64,000 nucleotides of DNA, taken from contig NZ_CP010310.2 in assembly GCF_000815105.2 (NCBI RefSeq), positions 5,394,001 through 5,458,000 on the forward strand, given 5' to 3'. The notes under the pieces were generated by a model, which ran no database searches, had not been told where the DNA came from, and worked only from the letters and a program-made list of their open reading frames with translations. The first letter of the stretch is position 1; every line of letters starts with the position of its first letter. The DNA comes from Pandoraea pulmonicola. Lineage in GTDB: Bacteria > Pseudomonadota > Gammaproteobacteria > Burkholderiales > Burkholderiaceae. Both the position numbers and the translations under genes were made by a program. Below are positions 15,568 through 25,298 of this stretch, in pieces.

Positions 15568-16287
15568 TTACTTCACGTCCTTCCAATAGGCCGCATTCAG
15601 GCGCCAGGCAAGCACCGTAAAGAGTCCCAAGAACAACAAAACCCAGACACCCAACTGCCGACGCGTACGCTGCGCCGGTTCCGACATCCAATCCAGATAA
15701 GATACCAGATCGGCCACGGCAGAATCGAATTCCACCGGTTTCATCGTCCCCTGCGTGATCTGCACGAACTGCGCCGGACCATGCTCCGCACCCTCCACAT
15801 GCTTCAACCCACGCTGCCCCTGCAACTGCCAGAACGGGTTCGGCATGCCCACATTCGGAAACGCCAGATTGTTCCAGCCAGTCGGACGCGCATCGTCTCG
15901 ATAGAAGGTACGCAGGTAGGTGTAAAGCCAGTCCGTGCCGCGCGCGCGCGCCTCCACCGACAAATCCGGCGGCGCCGAGCCGAACCACGACTTGGCGTCC
16001 GCCACACGCATGGCAACGGTCATCGTGTCGCCGATCTTGTCGGTCGTGAACAACAGATTGTTCTTGATCTCCGCTTCCGACAAACCCAGATCCTTGAGCC
16101 GCGAATACCGCATCGAGGCCGCCGAATGGCAGTTCAGGCAGTAGTTCACGAACAGCTTAGCGCCCCGCTGCAGCGACGCCAGATCGTCGATCCGGTTCGG
16201 CGCCGTGTCCAGCGCCACCCCCTCTTCAGCCATGGCCGGCGCTGCGAAACCACTGAGGAGCGCCAGGATGAGCAACAGTTTTTTCAT
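15568..16287 (-). CDS. petC: Cytochrome c1 of the bc1 complex
   Basis: This encodes 239 aa from the ATG at 16287; a longer frame overlapping petB is rejected because this start gives a clean signal peptide ending AMA at residue 20. The haem c motif C50-L-N-C53-H54 follows. A C-terminal membrane anchor (GVWVLLFLGLFTVLAW) ends near AYWKDVK. It moves electrons from the Rieske protein to cytochrome c in the periplasm. It is the third gene of the petABC operon. Confidence 0.95.
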   Translation of the reverse strand: MKKLLLILALLSGFAAPAMAEEGVALDTAPNRIDDLASLQRGAKLFVNYCLNCHSAASMRYSRLKDLGLSEAEIKNNLLFTTDKIGDTMTVAMRVADAKSWFGSAPPDLSVEARARGTDWLYTYLRTFYRDDARPTGWNNLAFPNVGMPNPFWQLQGQRGLKHVEGAEHGPAQFVQITQGTMKPVEFDSAVADLVSYLDWMSEPAQRTRRQLGVWVLLFLGLFTVLAWRLNAAYWKDVK

Positions 16288-16318
16288 CTTGATATCCCTA
16301 GTCGTCGATTCAGTGCGC

Positions 16319-17704
16319 TCAATGCGCCGCAAAAGTCACGCGATCCGGCACCGGCTTGAACGTGCCCCGTTTGCTCCAGAGCGGCATCAGCCAGAAGAAT
16401 CCGAAGTAATACAGCGCGCCGACCTGCGAGATCGCGGTCTTCACCGGGGTCGGCTCCTGAATCCCCAAATACCCCAGCACCGCGAAAACGACGACGAGAA
16501 TACCCAACAGCACCTTGTGGAAACCCGGACGGTAGCGAATCGACTTCACCGGGCTCTTGTCCAGCCACGGCAGGAAGAACAGCGTCACCACCGCGCCGCC
16601 CATCACCACCACGCCCCAGAACTTGGCTTCGGTCAGATACATGGCGAGCAACAGCAGCACCACACCGCCCGACGCCGCCACCTTCGTGGTCACGGCCGCC
16701 TTGCCCTTGATCCACCATACCGCCGTGACGATCACCGCCAGCGCCATCAGCACATGCTTGAAGTCGTCGGTCGTGGCACGCAGCATCGAATAGAACGGCG
16801 TGAAATACCACACCGGCGCAATGTGCGGCGGTGTCTTGAGCGGATCGGACGGCACGAAGTTGTTCGCTTCGAGGAAATACCCACCCATCGTCGGCGCAAA
16901 GAACACGATCGCCGAGAACACCATCAGGAACACACCCACGCCCATGATGTCGTGCACGGTGTAGTACGGATGGAACGGAATCCCGTCGAGCGGCCGGCCG
17001 TTGGCGTCCTTCTTGTCCTTGATCTCCACGCCGTCGGGATTGTTCGAGCCGACTTCATGCAGCGCAATGATGTGCGCCACGATCAGGCCGATCAGCACCA
17101 GCGGAATGGCGATCACGTGGAAGGCGAAGAAGCGGTTCAGCGTGGCGTCCGACACCACGTAGTCGCCGCGAATCCACAGCGACAGGTCCGGACCGATGAA
17201 CGGAATCGCCGAGAACAGGTTCACGATCACCTGCGCGCCCCAGTACGACATCTGCCCCCAGGGCAGCAGATAGCCCATGAACGCTTCGGCCATCAGGCAC
17301 AGGAAAATCAGGCAGCCGAACACCCAGACCAGCTCGCGCGGCTTGCGGTACGAGCCGTAGAGCAGCCCGCGGAACATGTGCAGATACACCACGACGAAGA
17401 ACATCGAGGCGCCCGTCGAGTGCATGTAGCGAATCAGCCAGCCCCACGGCACCTCGCGCATGATGTACTCGACCGAGGCGAACGCGAGGTTGGCGTCGGG
17501 CTTGTAGTTCATCACCAGGAAAATGCCGGTGAGGATCTGGATCACCAGCACCAGCATGGCCAGCGATCCGAAGAAATACCAGAAGTTGAAGTTCTTGGGC
17601 GCGTAATACTCGGCGGCGTGATCCTTCCACAGCTGCGTCAGCGGAAACCGACGATCGATCCAGCCCAGCAAGCCCGTCGTGTCGACCTGTTTGTCGGCGG
17701 CCAT
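16319..17704 (-). CDS. petB: Cytochrome b of the bc1 complex
   Basis: This encodes 461 aa, full length with both the cytochrome b N domain (four helices with the haem-ligand regions, for example RYMHSTGASMFFVVVYLHMF and GYLLPWGQMSYWGA) and the C domain (PEWYF-like segment present here as PVWYFTPFYSML). The quinone sites and two b haems sit in the inner membrane. It starts 2 bp after petA and ends 31 bp before petC, in one operon. Confidence 0.97.
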   Translation of the reverse strand: MAADKQVDTTGLLGWIDRRFPLTQLWKDHAAEYYAPKNFNFWYFFGSLAMLVLVIQILTGIFLVMNYKPDANLAFASVEYIMREVPWGWLIRYMHSTGASMFFVVVYLHMFRGLLYGSYRKPRELVWVFGCLIFLCLMAEAFMGYLLPWGQMSYWGAQVIVNLFSAIPFIGPDLSLWIRGDYVVSDATLNRFFAFHVIAIPLVLIGLIVAHIIALHEVGSNNPDGVEIKDKKDANGRPLDGIPFHPYYTVHDIMGVGVFLMVFSAIVFFAPTMGGYFLEANNFVPSDPLKTPPHIAPVWYFTPFYSMLRATTDDFKHVLMALAVIVTAVWWIKGKAAVTTKVAASGGVVLLLLAMYLTEAKFWGVVVMGGAVVTLFFLPWLDKSPVKSIRYRPGFHKVLLGILVVVFAVLGYLGIQEPTPVKTAISQVGALYYFGFFWLMPLWSKRGTFKPVPDRVTFAAH

Positions 17705-17706
17705 GA

Positions 17707-18321
17707 TTACGCTTCTCCTTTTTCGTCTTTACCGATCACGATCTTGGTGTCGTTCACGAACATGAAACGGGGAACGTCGAGATTCAGTGGCGCCGGCTTG
17801 TTCTTGAACACGCGGCCCGACATATCGTAGGTGGAACCGTGGCACGGGCACAGAAAGCCCGGATCCTTGCCCAGCGCGGGGATCGCGTTCGCCTGGTAAG
17901 GGCCGGAAGGAATGCAGCCGAGGTGGGTGCAGATGCCGACCACGACGAGCACGTCCTTGTGCTCGGCACGCGCGCGATACGCGTTCTTGCAGTATTCGGG
18001 CATCGGGTAGGAAAACGTTCCCTTGGAGTCCGGATCGGCCAGCTCGGACGTCACTTTGGACAGCGAAGCCATCTCCTCGGGAGTGCGGCGCACGATCCAC
18101 ACGGGCAAGCCGCGCCACGCCACGGTCATCTTCTCACCGGGCTTGAGATTGCTGATGTCGGCCTCGACTGGCGCCCCGCCCGCCTTGGCGCGCTCCGAGG
18201 GTTCGAGGGAACTGACGAAAGGAACCAGAGTTACAACGCCGCCCACGCCTCCAGCTACGGACGTTGCAATCAGCAGATTCCGGCGGCTACTGTCGACGGC
18301 CTTTTCTTGATTGTCACTCAT
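17707..18321 (-). CDS. petA: Ubiquinol-cytochrome c reductase iron-sulfur (Rieske) subunit
   Basis: This encodes 204 aa from ATG 18321; an in-frame GTG four codons upstream is less likely, as GGGG is well placed for the ATG. A twin-arginine-type N-terminus (SSRRNLLIATSVAGG) inserts it by the Tat route. The Rieske cluster motifs CTHLGC and CPCHGS are both present. It is the first gene of the petABC operon. Confidence 0.97.
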   Translation of the reverse strand: MSDNQEKAVDSSRRNLLIATSVAGGVGGVVTLVPFVSSLEPSERAKAGGAPVEADISNLKPGEKMTVAWRGLPVWIVRRTPEEMASLSKVTSELADPDSKGTFSYPMPEYCKNAYRARAEHKDVLVVVGICTHLGCIPSGPYQANAIPALGKDPGFLCPCHGSTYDMSGRVFKNKPAPLNLDVPRFMFVNDTKIVIGKDEKGEA

Positions 18322-18740
18322 CACAAGCCCCACACGGTTGAATTTGTATTTCCGTCAACCTTAAATCATACGCGAGCGTAAATGCCTGAAACAACGGCAA
18401 AACACCTCAGTCTCCTAGTGGTTTTCGCGTATTTTCAAAGGATTGACGTACCCTGCGTGTGGCCGACGGCCACCCGGGGTTTCGTTTCTGGGATGCTGCT
18501 CGAGAACCGCTATGATCGCCGCTTTCGTTGACGCGTGCACGACATTTAGTCATCATTTTCCCTGTCTCGTCCCGGTGACACCTGGCGGGACTGTGGCAAG
18601 CGCGTGACATCGACCCGATGCCACCTATGCCGTTGCCCTTTCAGCCCGCCGGTGTCTGCCGGTAACAATCAATGCCAATTCGTGAGGGCTGGTGCAGCAA
18701 TGCTGTCCCCGGCGACTCATCAAAACAGCGGAGGAATGGC
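18322..18740. other. Divergent intergenic region, petA / mscL
   Basis: This 419-bp non-coding stretch must carry the petABC promoter (leftward) and the mscL promoter (rightward). Short frames within it lack ribosome-binding sites. I see no repeat or RNA gene. Confidence 0.5.
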
Positions 18741-19187
18741 ATGAGCTTCATGTCGGAATTCAAGGAATTTGCCGTCAAGGGCAATGTGATCGATCTGGCC
18801 GTCGGTGTGATCATCGGCGGCGCCTTCGGCAAGATCGTCGACTCGGTCGTCAAAGACCTCATCATGCCGGTCGTCGGCGCCATCTTCGGCGGCCTCGACT
18901 TCTCGAACAAGTTCATTCTTCTCGGCCCGATCCCCCCCGACTTCAAAGGCAACCCCACGTCCTATGCCGACCTGACCAAGGCCGGCGTAGCCGCCTTCGG
19001 TTACGGCAACTTCGTCACCGTCGCCCTCAACTTCCTGATCCTGGCCTTCATCATTTTCGTGATGGTCAAGCAGATCAACCGCCTCAAGCGCACGGCTCCC
19101 GAAGCCCCGGCGGCGCCGGCGCCCACCCCGGAAGACATTGTTTTGCTGCGCGAAATTCGCGATAGCCTCAAGAAGCAGAACGGCTGA
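18741..19187 (+). CDS. mscL: MscL, large-conductance mechanosensitive channel
   Basis: This encodes 148 aa from ATG 18741, which follows a GGAGGA ribosome-binding site and gives the standard [20 protein letters not shown] start; the longer frame is rejected. It has two membrane helices ([35 protein letters not shown]), a periplasmic loop with [11 protein letters not shown], and a cytoplasmic helix at the end. It forms the pentameric channel that vents solutes under osmotic downshock. Confidence 0.97.
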   Translation: MSFMSEFKEFAVKGNVIDLAVGVIIGGAFGKIVDSVVKDLIMPVVGAIFGGLDFSNKFILLGPIPPDFKGNPTSYADLTKAGVAAFGYGNFVTVALNFLILAFIIFVMVKQINRLKRTAPEAPAAPAPTPEDIVLLREIRDSLKKQNG

Positions 19188-19258
19188 CTCACCCCCGTTC
19201 GTCGTCTCCTGCCGGGGTGCTCCAGCCCCCGGTCCCGCCCAGGCCGGTCCGTGAGAAA

Positions 19259-20008
19259 TCAGACCGGATTCGGGATGTCGAAGAACCGATGCTCGAGCCC
19301 AAAGCGATCGGCGAGATGTTCGCCCAGCGCCTTGGCCCCCCACCGCTCGGTCGCGTGGTGCCCCGCCGCCAGATACCCTACGCCGCTCTCGCGTGCCAGA
19401 TGGGTGGTCGGTTCGGACACTTCGCCGCTGATGTAGACGTCCGCCCCGGCTGCGATGGCCGACTCGAAGAAGCCCTGCGCCCCACCGGTACACCATGCCA
19501 CGCGGCGCACCTCACGGTCCGGCTCGCCCAGCATCAACGGCGCACGACCCAGTCGGGCTTCGACATGCGCGGCCAGCGCGGCGAGGGTCGTCGGCTTCGC
19601 CGGCGCCCCCAGCCATCCGAGTTGATCGGGGCCAAACCGCCCGCCATCGTCGGTGAATCCAAGCAATTTGCCCAGTTGCGCGTTGTTGCCGAACTCGGGA
19701 TGGGCGTCCAGCGGTAGATGGAACGCAAACAGGTTGATGTCGTTGCCGATCAACACACCGAGACGGCGTCGCTTCATCCCGGAAATGCGGGCATCCTCGT
19801 TTTTCCAGAAATAGCCGTGGTGGACGAGGACGGCGTCGGCACCCCAATCGCGGGCGGCTTCGAGAAATGCCAGGCTGGCGGTCACGCCACTGGCGATTTT
19901 CCGGACCTCCGCACGGCCTTCGACCTGTAGGCCATTCGGGCAGTAATCGCGAAATTGCCCGATTTGCAGGGTATCGTTCAGATACAATTCCAGTTCAACA
20001 CGATTCAT
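19259..20008 (-). CDS. Nif3-like dinuclear metal centre protein
   Basis: This encodes 249 aa from ATG 20008 ([14 protein letters not shown]). The longer frame to 20272 runs antisense through the protease gene and is rejected. Metal-site segments are visible: [10 protein letters not shown] near 65-75, [13 protein letters not shown], and the C-terminal [14 protein letters not shown] with GHHATERWG. The family (YbgI/DUF34) is widespread, with a proposed GTP cyclohydrolase-like or metal-handling role. It diverges from the protease gene over 19 bp. Confidence 0.92.
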   Translation of the reverse strand: MNRVELELYLNDTLQIGQFRDYCPNGLQVEGRAEVRKIASGVTASLAFLEAARDWGADAVLVHHGYFWKNEDARISGMKRRRLGVLIGNDINLFAFHLPLDAHPEFGNNAQLGKLLGFTDDGGRFGPDQLGWLGAPAKPTTLAALAAHVEARLGRAPLMLGEPDREVRRVAWCTGGAQGFFESAIAAGADVYISGEVSEPTTHLARESGVGYLAAGHHATERWGAKALGEHLADRFGLEHRFFDIPNPV

Positions 20009-20027
20009 TATAAGGCCTCGCTCTTTC

Positions 20028-21245
20028 ATGCTCAGACGCTTCTGGCTACTGTTCGCGCAAGCGGTCACCGTGCTGCTTGCGTTGCTCTTCATCATCGCCA
20101 CCCTCAAGCCACAGTGGCTGCAACGCCAGGGTTCGTTCGGCAAGCAACTCGCCAATCCGATCATCGCATTGCAGGAAGTCGCCCCCAGCCTGTCCGACAA
20201 GCCGGCGGCCGGCTCGTACGCCGATGGCGCGCAAAAGGCCATGCCTGCGGTCGTCAGCATTTTTTCCAGCAAGGAGCAAAAGCAGAACCGCGACCCGCGC
20301 CTCGATGATCCGCTGTTCCGCTACTTCTTCGGCGACGGCGGTGGCACGGTGCGGCAAGACCCGGTGTCGAGCCTCGGCTCGGGCGTGATCGTGAGCAGCG
20401 AAGGCTATATTCTCACGAATCACCACGTGGTGGACGGTGCCGACGAGATCGAAGTCGCCCTCGCCGACGGCCGCAAGGCCCGCGCCAAGCTGGTCGGCAG
20501 CGATCCCGAGACGGATCTGGCTGTGCTCAAGATCACCCTCGACAATCTGCCCGCCATCACCCTCGGGCGCATGGAACAGGTACGCGTGGGCGATGTGGTG
20601 CTCGCCATCGGCAACCCGTTCGGCGTCGGCCAAACGGTCACCATGGGCATCATCAGTGCGCTCGGTCGCAACCACCTCGACATCAGCACGTTCGAGAACT
20701 TCATTCAGACGGACGCCGCGATCAACCCCGGCAACTCGGGCGGTGCGCTCGTCGACGTGAACGGCAACCTGCTCGGCATCAATACGGCGATCTACTCGCG
20801 CAGCGGCGGCAACATGGGCATCGGGTTCGCCATTCCGGTGTCGACAGCGCGCACCGTGCTCGAGAGCATCATCACCACAGGCACGGTCACGCGCGGCTGG
20901 GTCGGCGTGGAGCCGCAGGACATCACGTCGGACATCGCCGAGTCGTTCGGGCTGCAGCAGGACTCCGGCGTGATCATCGCCGGCGTGGTGCAGGGCGGCC
21001 CGGCCGACAAGGCCGGCGTGCAGCCGGGCGACATCCTCACGAAGGTCGACGGCGACTCGATCCGCGATACGACCGAACTGCTCAACGTCATCGCGCAGAT
21101 CAAGCCGGGCACGCAGGCCAAGCTGCATGTCACCCGCAAGAAGAAGGAAATCGATCTGATGGTGACGATCGGCAAGCGCCCGCCGCCACCCAAGCGGCCA
21201 GTGCAGGAGGAAGACGACGGCAGCGACGACAACAGCAGCGATTGA
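20028..21245 (+). CDS. DegS/AlgW-type membrane-anchored serine protease
   Basis: This encodes 405 aa. One N-terminal membrane anchor (residues ~4-25) leads into a trypsin-like HtrA domain. The triad is visible: His133 in LTNHHVVDG, Asp163 in DPETDLAVL and Ser237 in [10 protein letters not shown] single PDZ domain (~280-375) contains GVQPGDIL. The tail is Lys/Pro- then Asp/Ser-rich. One PDZ and an anchor point to the DegS/AlgW group that cleaves anti-sigma factors under envelope stress, rather than DegP. A terminator follows at 21286. Confidence 0.93.
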   Translation: MLRRFWLLFAQAVTVLLALLFIIATLKPQWLQRQGSFGKQLANPIIALQEVAPSLSDKPAAGSYADGAQKAMPAVVSIFSSKEQKQNRDPRLDDPLFRYFFGDGGGTVRQDPVSSLGSGVIVSSEGYILTNHHVVDGADEIEVALADGRKARAKLVGSDPETDLAVLKITLDNLPAITLGRMEQVRVGDVVLAIGNPFGVGQTVTMGIISALGRNHLDISTFENFIQTDAAINPGNSGGALVDVNGNLLGINTAIYSRSGGNMGIGFAIPVSTARTVLESIITTGTVTRGWVGVEPQDITSDIAESFGLQQDSGVIIAGVVQGGPADKAGVQPGDILTKVDGDSIRDTTELLNVIAQIKPGTQAKLHVTRKKKEIDLMVTIGKRPPPPKRPVQEEDDGSDDNSSD

Positions 21246-21285
21246 CCGTCTTCTTCCCCTTATCTTCCCTCAGATTGGCAAGGAA

Positions 21286-21314
21286 AAACGGCTGCGCTTC
21301 GGCGCGGCCGTTTT
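21286..21314 (+). terminator. Rho-independent terminator after the protease gene
   Basis: The stem AAACGGC-T-GCGC / GCGC-G-GCCGTTT has a stable TTCG tetraloop at 21298-21301 and is followed by TTTTATTT. Confidence 0.9.
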
Positions 21315-21435
21315 ATTTGGGATGACGCCGCCGGTGCGTCACGCCGACGGAGTGGTGGAGGGATTCAGGCCACTTCCGGGCCACGCGTTGTTGACCCCTT
21401 GGCCGTTCATTGACGCCGTTTGGCGCCCGTTAACG

Positions 21436-21465
21436 AAAAATGCACGGGACATCGCCCGTGCATTT
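21436..21465 (-). terminator. Rho-independent terminator after tatC
   Basis: A perfect 8-bp stem TGCACGGG/CCCGTGCA with a 6-nt loop is followed on the minus strand by a run of five U. The tatC stop is about 100 bp upstream. Confidence 0.8.
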
Positions 21466-21563
21466 CCCCATTCGGCCACCCGCCTTGCCAACCTGGCCCG
21501 CCCACCACCTCAAGCATTGGGCCTCCGTCAACCGCCCACAGTGCCGGCAAGGCCCGCGTTCGC

Positions 21564-22352
21564 TTACGGCGTCGCCTCGCCGTTCTGCTCGCTCTCGTCC
21601 GGCGCCTTGCCTTGCTTGACGAACAAACGCGCCGCAATCAGCCCCAGTTCGTAGAGGATGCACAGCGGAACCGCGAGCATCAGCTGCGAAAGGACGTCGG
21701 GCGGCGTCACCACGGCGGCCAGCACGAACGCGCCAACCACCACGTACGGACGCACCTGCTTGAGCTTCTCGATGCTCACGACGCCCATGCGCGCTAGCAC
21801 GACCACCACGACCGGCACCTCGAACGTCACCCCGAAACATAGGAACATGGTCAGGACGAAACTCAGGTAGTTGTCGATATCGGTGTTCATCTCCGCGCCA
21901 AGTGGCGCGTTGTAGTGCGCGATGAAGTGGAAAACCGTCGGAAAGACGAGGAAGTAGGCAAACGCCATCCCGATGAGAAACAGCGTGTAGCTGCTCACGA
22001 CCAGCGGCATGACAAGCTTCTTTTCGTGCTGGTACAGCCCCGGCGCCACGAACGCCCACGCCTGATAGAGCACGATGGGCAACGCGATCACGAACGCCAC
22101 CATCAGCGTGACCTTCATCGGCACGAAGAACGAACCGGTGATGTCGGTGACGATGAGCTTGCCGTCGGCCGGCAGCGATTGCATCAGGGGGCGGGCGAGC
22201 AGCCGGAAGATGTCCGGCGCCCAGTAGACGAGCGAAAGGAACACTACGATCACCGAGGCGCCCGCGCGAATGATGCGGTTGCGCAACTCGATCAGATGCG
22301 AGATGAAAGTCTCTTCGGTGCCCCCCGCGGGGATTTGCTTCTCGTCGCTCAC
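21564..22352 (-). CDS. tatC: TatC, Sec-independent protein translocase core
   Basis: This encodes 262 aa with six membrane helices. The family features include the N-terminal FISHLIELRNRIIRA, the LVFPTVFHFIAHYN segment and FGVTFEVPVVVV. TatC with TatB recognises twin-arginine signals, such as that on the Rieske protein encoded nearby. It is the last gene of tatABC, 62 bp after tatB. Confidence 0.97.
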   Translation of the reverse strand: MSDEKQIPAGGTEETFISHLIELRNRIIRAGASVIVVFLSLVYWAPDIFRLLARPLMQSLPADGKLIVTDITGSFFVPMKVTLMVAFVIALPIVLYQAWAFVAPGLYQHEKKLVMPLVVSSYTLFLIGMAFAYFLVFPTVFHFIAHYNAPLGAEMNTDIDNYLSFVLTMFLCFGVTFEVPVVVVVLARMGVVSIEKLKQVRPYVVVGAFVLAAVVTPPDVLSQLMLAVPLCILYELGLIAARLFVKQGKAPDESEQNGEATP

Positions 22353-22414
22353 GTCGACTTATCCAGGAATGAGGCCGCTTACCGTGATGGCGTGCAGTGC
22401 GGTGCGCGGCAACC

Positions 22415-22951
22415 TCAGAAGAACTTGACCGGCCGGCGCAGCTTGGCCGGCGTATGACGCGCCACACGCGCCGCCCCCGACTGCACCCGCGTGCGCGTTG
22501 CGCTGGCCTGCTTGAACCACACGGGCGTTGCCGCGCGTCGCACGCGCCAGTTGCGGCGCTTGGCGGACGCACGATAGCCGGAACTCACCACCGGCTCGGC
22601 GAGGTAGCTGTCGGAATACCCGGTCGCCGCATCGGTACCGCCACCGTCGGTTGTCGACGTGCCCGTCGCACTCGCCCAGGCGTCGTTCAACGACGCCTCC
22701 TGCTCGTGCAACTGCTTCTGAATGGTGTTCTGCGCGTTGCGGGCGGCGTCCTCGAACTCGCTGCGCATGTTGCGCAGCTCGTCGAGCTCCATCTCGCGGC
22801 TCACCTCGGCCTTGACGTCGTTGATGTAACGCTGTGCGCGGCCGAAGAGCGCGCCCGCCGTACGAGCCACCTTGGGCAAACGCTCGGGACCGATCACGAC
22901 CAGCGCCACGACGCCGATCAACATCAGTTTGGAAAGGCCGAGATCGATCAT
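22415..22951 (-). CDS. tatB: TatB, Sec-independent protein translocase
   Basis: This encodes 178 aa. The short N-terminal helix (MIDLGLSKLMLIGVVALVVI), the GPERLP hinge and an amphipathic helix (KVARTAGALFGRAQRYINDV) are typical of TatB. The C-terminal half is a variable Ala/Arg-rich tail. It lies 12 bp after tatA. Confidence 0.97.
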   Translation of the reverse strand: MIDLGLSKLMLIGVVALVVIGPERLPKVARTAGALFGRAQRYINDVKAEVSREMELDELRNMRSEFEDAARNAQNTIQKQLHEQEASLNDAWASATGTSTTDGGGTDAATGYSDSYLAEPVVSSGYRASAKRRNWRVRRAATPVWFKQASATRTRVQSGAARVARHTPAKLRRPVKFF

Positions 22952-22963
22952 GTCGACGCGAAC

Positions 22964-23209
22964 TTAGCCTTGCTTGTGATTGCTGGCGTCCTTGGCCTGC
23001 ACATCGATGGTGGTCGAATCGCGCAGTTCCTTGGCGCTCGCCGGGTCTTCCTTGGCGCCGGGGGCGCCTTCGCCCTCCTTCATGCCGTCCTTGAAGCCCT
23101 TGACCGCACCGCCCAGATCGCTACCGATATTGCGCAGCTTCTTGGTGCCGAAAACCATCATCACGATCACCAGCACGATCAGCCAGTGCCAAATACTCAA
23201 CGAACCCAT
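22964..23209 (-). CDS. tatA: TatA, Sec-independent protein translocase pore subunit
   Basis: This encodes 81 aa from ATG 23209 (ribosome-binding site GGAGAG), giving [20 protein letters not shown], then the [10 protein letters not shown] hinge and an amphipathic helix ending in KDGMKEGE. A longer frame to 23338 has an unrelated Cys/Gly-rich extension and is rejected. It is the first gene of tatABC. Confidence 0.96.
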   Translation of the reverse strand: MGSLSIWHWLIVLVIVMMVFGTKKLRNIGSDLGGAVKGFKDGMKEGEGAPGAKEDPASAKELRDSTTIDVQAKDASNHKQG

Positions 23210-23512
23210 GACCACTCTCCTTGCGTTTCCTACCCCGGTCGCTTTTCGCCGGGATCTTGTCGAGCCCACATGCCCGCGGAACGGCTGTGCGCCATTTCTG
23301 CCCCCGTGTCCGCAGCAACATGCCCCATTGTGGCACATCGTGCGTCACGTCCAGCATCGTAACCGCGCCGGACGCCGGGTAGAAATAAATGTTTTGCGAA
23401 ACCATTCCCTATGCGTAACGAATGCGTCCCCGGTGCGACCGGCGCGGCGATTCGTCACGCCCGTCGGCACCGTCGCGCTGGTCATTCCGCCAACACCGGC
23501 ACCCGTCTGGCC
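23210..23512. other. Intergenic region upstream of tatA
   Basis: This 303-bp stretch between the HIT-protein gene and tatA has no supportable gene; it presumably contains the tat promoter or untranslated leader. Confidence 0.45.
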
Positions 23513-23887
23513 TTACATGCGCTTCCAAGGCCGCGGCCCGGCCAGAATATGCATGTGCAGATGATAAACCTCCTGCCCACCGCCCGGCCCGGTGTTGGTC
23601 ACGACGCGAAAGCCGTTGCCATCGCCCCTCTGAGTATCCCCATCGAAGCGATAACCCTGCTCGGCGGCCACCTTGGGCGCCAGCAGCATCATCTTGCCGA
23701 GCAGCGCCTGGTCCTCGGGCTGGCAGTCCTGCAGCGTGGCGATGTGCTTGCGCGGCACCATGAGCAAATGGAGATCGGCCGCCGGGTTGATGTCCTTGAA
23801 CACCACCACGTCGTCGTCGGCATAGACCTGTGCGCTCGGGATCTGCCCGGCGATGATCTTGCAGAAGATACAGTTTTCGTGCGTCAT
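23513..23887 (-). CDS. HIT-family (histidine triad) nucleotide hydrolase
   Basis: This encodes 124 aa from ATG 23887. The N-terminal CIFCKIIAGQIP zinc-site segment and the histidine triad HLHMHIL (with preceding GGGQEVY) define the HinT group, which cleaves adenosine phosphoramidates. It follows the small membrane protein in the gene string trailing the his operon, as in related genomes. Confidence 0.95.
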   Translation of the reverse strand: MTHENCIFCKIIAGQIPSAQVYADDDVVVFKDINPAADLHLLMVPRKHIATLQDCQPEDQALLGKMMLLAPKVAAEQGYRFDGDTQRGDGNGFRVVTNTGPGGGQEVYHLHMHILAGPRPWKRM

Positions 23888-23940
23888 GCGTGTGTCTTCC
23901 TCTCGAATTCCCGAATGAGTCTGCGCAGCGTCCGTCGTCC

Positions 23941-24363
23941 TCAGACACGCGCGGCGTACATGGGCTTGTTGTCGTTCAGATAGAGCCAGCCCTTCACGAT
24001 GCGATACAGCGTCCAGATGCCGAGCACCCACAGTATCGCGAAACCGACCATCACCACGGCCAGCGCCACGCCGAGCACGCCCCAGAGCACCAACCACCAG
24101 AAGGTGCGGATCTGCCACGTGAAGTGCGAGGCGTAGAGCGTACCGACGGTGTCGTCGCGCTTGATGTAGTTGACGATGATCGCCACGATGGCGGTCACGC
24201 CGCCCGTGAGCCAGAACAGGGCATAGAGCGCGTAGAGCACGTGCGTGAGCTTGCGCAGCGCGCGCTCCTGCTCGGCGCTGGGGACCGTTGCGACGTAGGG
24301 ATTGTCGGTACTGCCCGGGGAGCCGGCGGAACGGGTCGAGCCGGGGATCTGCGGATCGTTCAT
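23941..24363 (-). CDS. DUF4870-type small membrane protein
   Basis: This encodes 140 aa from ATG 24363. A ~30-residue soluble Ser/Gly/Pro-rich head is followed by three membrane helices: HVLYALYALFWLTGGVTAIV, TFWWLVLWGVLGVALAVVMV and AILWVLGIWTLYRIVKGWLY. Short DUF4870/YidH-like proteins share this plan. Function unknown. It lies between hisE and the HIT gene, probably on the same transcript. Confidence 0.85.
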   Translation of the reverse strand: MNDPQIPGSTRSAGSPGSTDNPYVATVPSAEQERALRKLTHVLYALYALFWLTGGVTAIVAIIVNYIKRDDTVGTLYASHFTWQIRTFWWLVLWGVLGVALAVVMVGFAILWVLGIWTLYRIVKGWLYLNDNKPMYAARV

Positions 24364-24520
24364 GAAACGTCTCCTCGTGTAAGCCGGCGCGGCATTTCGG
24401 CAAAGTTGGCCGGAGTGAAAAACATGGGCATCGTGACGGCAGTGCGGCGAGTTCGGCGGCGGCGGGGTAATCGGCACGATCGCGGCGATGTCGGCGCCCG
24501 CCCTGCACCGCTCGTGCGCA

Positions 24521-24877
24521 TCAGTCGGCGTGTTCGCCGCGCGTGCCGCGCTGCGCCTTCTCCACGAGCCCGGAGAGCCCTTCGCGACGCGCCAGCTCGG
24601 CGAGGACTTCATCGGGACTGAGGTCGTGGTGGGCGAGCAGCACCATGCAGTGAAACCAGAGATCGGCGGTTTCGTTGACGAGCTTCTGGCGCAGGTCGGC
24701 AGCGCCGCCGATGCGAATATCCTTCGCCGCGAGCACCACCTCGGTGGCCTCTTCGCCGATCTTCTTGCAGATGGCGTCGTCGCCCTTGTGGAACAGGCGG
24801 GCGACGTACGACTTGTCGGGATCGCCGCCCTTGCGCGAGGCGATCACTTCGGCAACACGCGCGAGCGTATCGTTCAT
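24521..24877 (-). CDS. hisE: HisE, phosphoribosyl-ATP pyrophosphatase
   Basis: This encodes 118 aa from ATG 24877. The MazG-like all-alpha fold is shown by [32 protein letters not shown] and [14 protein letters not shown]. It hydrolyses PR-ATP to PR-AMP, the second step of histidine synthesis. It starts 5 bp after hisI; the two are separate genes, not fused. Confidence 0.96.
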   Translation of the reverse strand: MNDTLARVAEVIASRKGGDPDKSYVARLFHKGDDAICKKIGEEATEVVLAAKDIRIGGAADLRQKLVNETADLWFHCMVLLAHHDLSPDEVLAELARREGLSGLVEKAQRGTRGEHAD

Positions 24878-24882
24878 GGCGG

Positions 24883-25281
24883 TCACTTGTAGATCTTGTG
24901 CGGGTCCTTGAGCACCGGCTCGACGGTGGCCCAACGGCCATCCTCGGCGCTGCCCTCGAACTTCTGGAAGAAACAGGAATGGCGGCCGGTGTGGCACGCA
25001 ATGCCATCGATCTGCTCGACCTTGAGCAGCACCACGTCCTCATCGCAATCCAGACGGATCTCGTGCACCTTCTGCACGTGTCCCGACTCCTCGCCCTTGT
25101 GCCACAGACGCTTGCGCGAGCGCGAGTAGTAGACGGCTTCGCCCGTCTCGACCGTGCGCACGAGCGCGTCGCGGTTCATCCAGGCGAACATCAGCACGTC
25201 GTTGCTGCCGACTTCCTGCGCGATCACGGGCACGAGGCCCTGCGCGTCCCAACTCACCTTGTCCAGCCAGTCTTGCGTCAT
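24883..25281 (-). CDS. hisI: HisI, phosphoribosyl-AMP cyclohydrolase
   Basis: This encodes 132 aa. Conserved segments are visible: [39 protein letters not shown] with the metal-binding DCD, and [10 protein letters not shown]. It opens the adenine ring of PR-AMP, step three of the pathway. It lies 17 bp after hisF. Confidence 0.97.
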   Translation of the reverse strand: MTQDWLDKVSWDAQGLVPVIAQEVGSNDVLMFAWMNRDALVRTVETGEAVYYSRSRKRLWHKGEESGHVQKVHEIRLDCDEDVVLLKVEQIDGIACHTGRHSCFFQKFEGSAEDGRWATVEPVLKDPHKIYK

Positions 25282-25298
25282 GATGCTTCGATTCCCGT

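Larger units (their letters stand above)
21246..21563. other. Intergenic region between convergent protease and tatC genes
   Basis: The region holds two terminator hairpins, one for each converging transcript (listed separately). No gene is seen in it. Confidence 0.6.

Noticed and set aside
16205..17830. A 541-aa plus-strand frame opposite petB
   Set aside because: It is a His/Arg/Glu-rich shadow frame without a ribosome-binding site; petB is certain.
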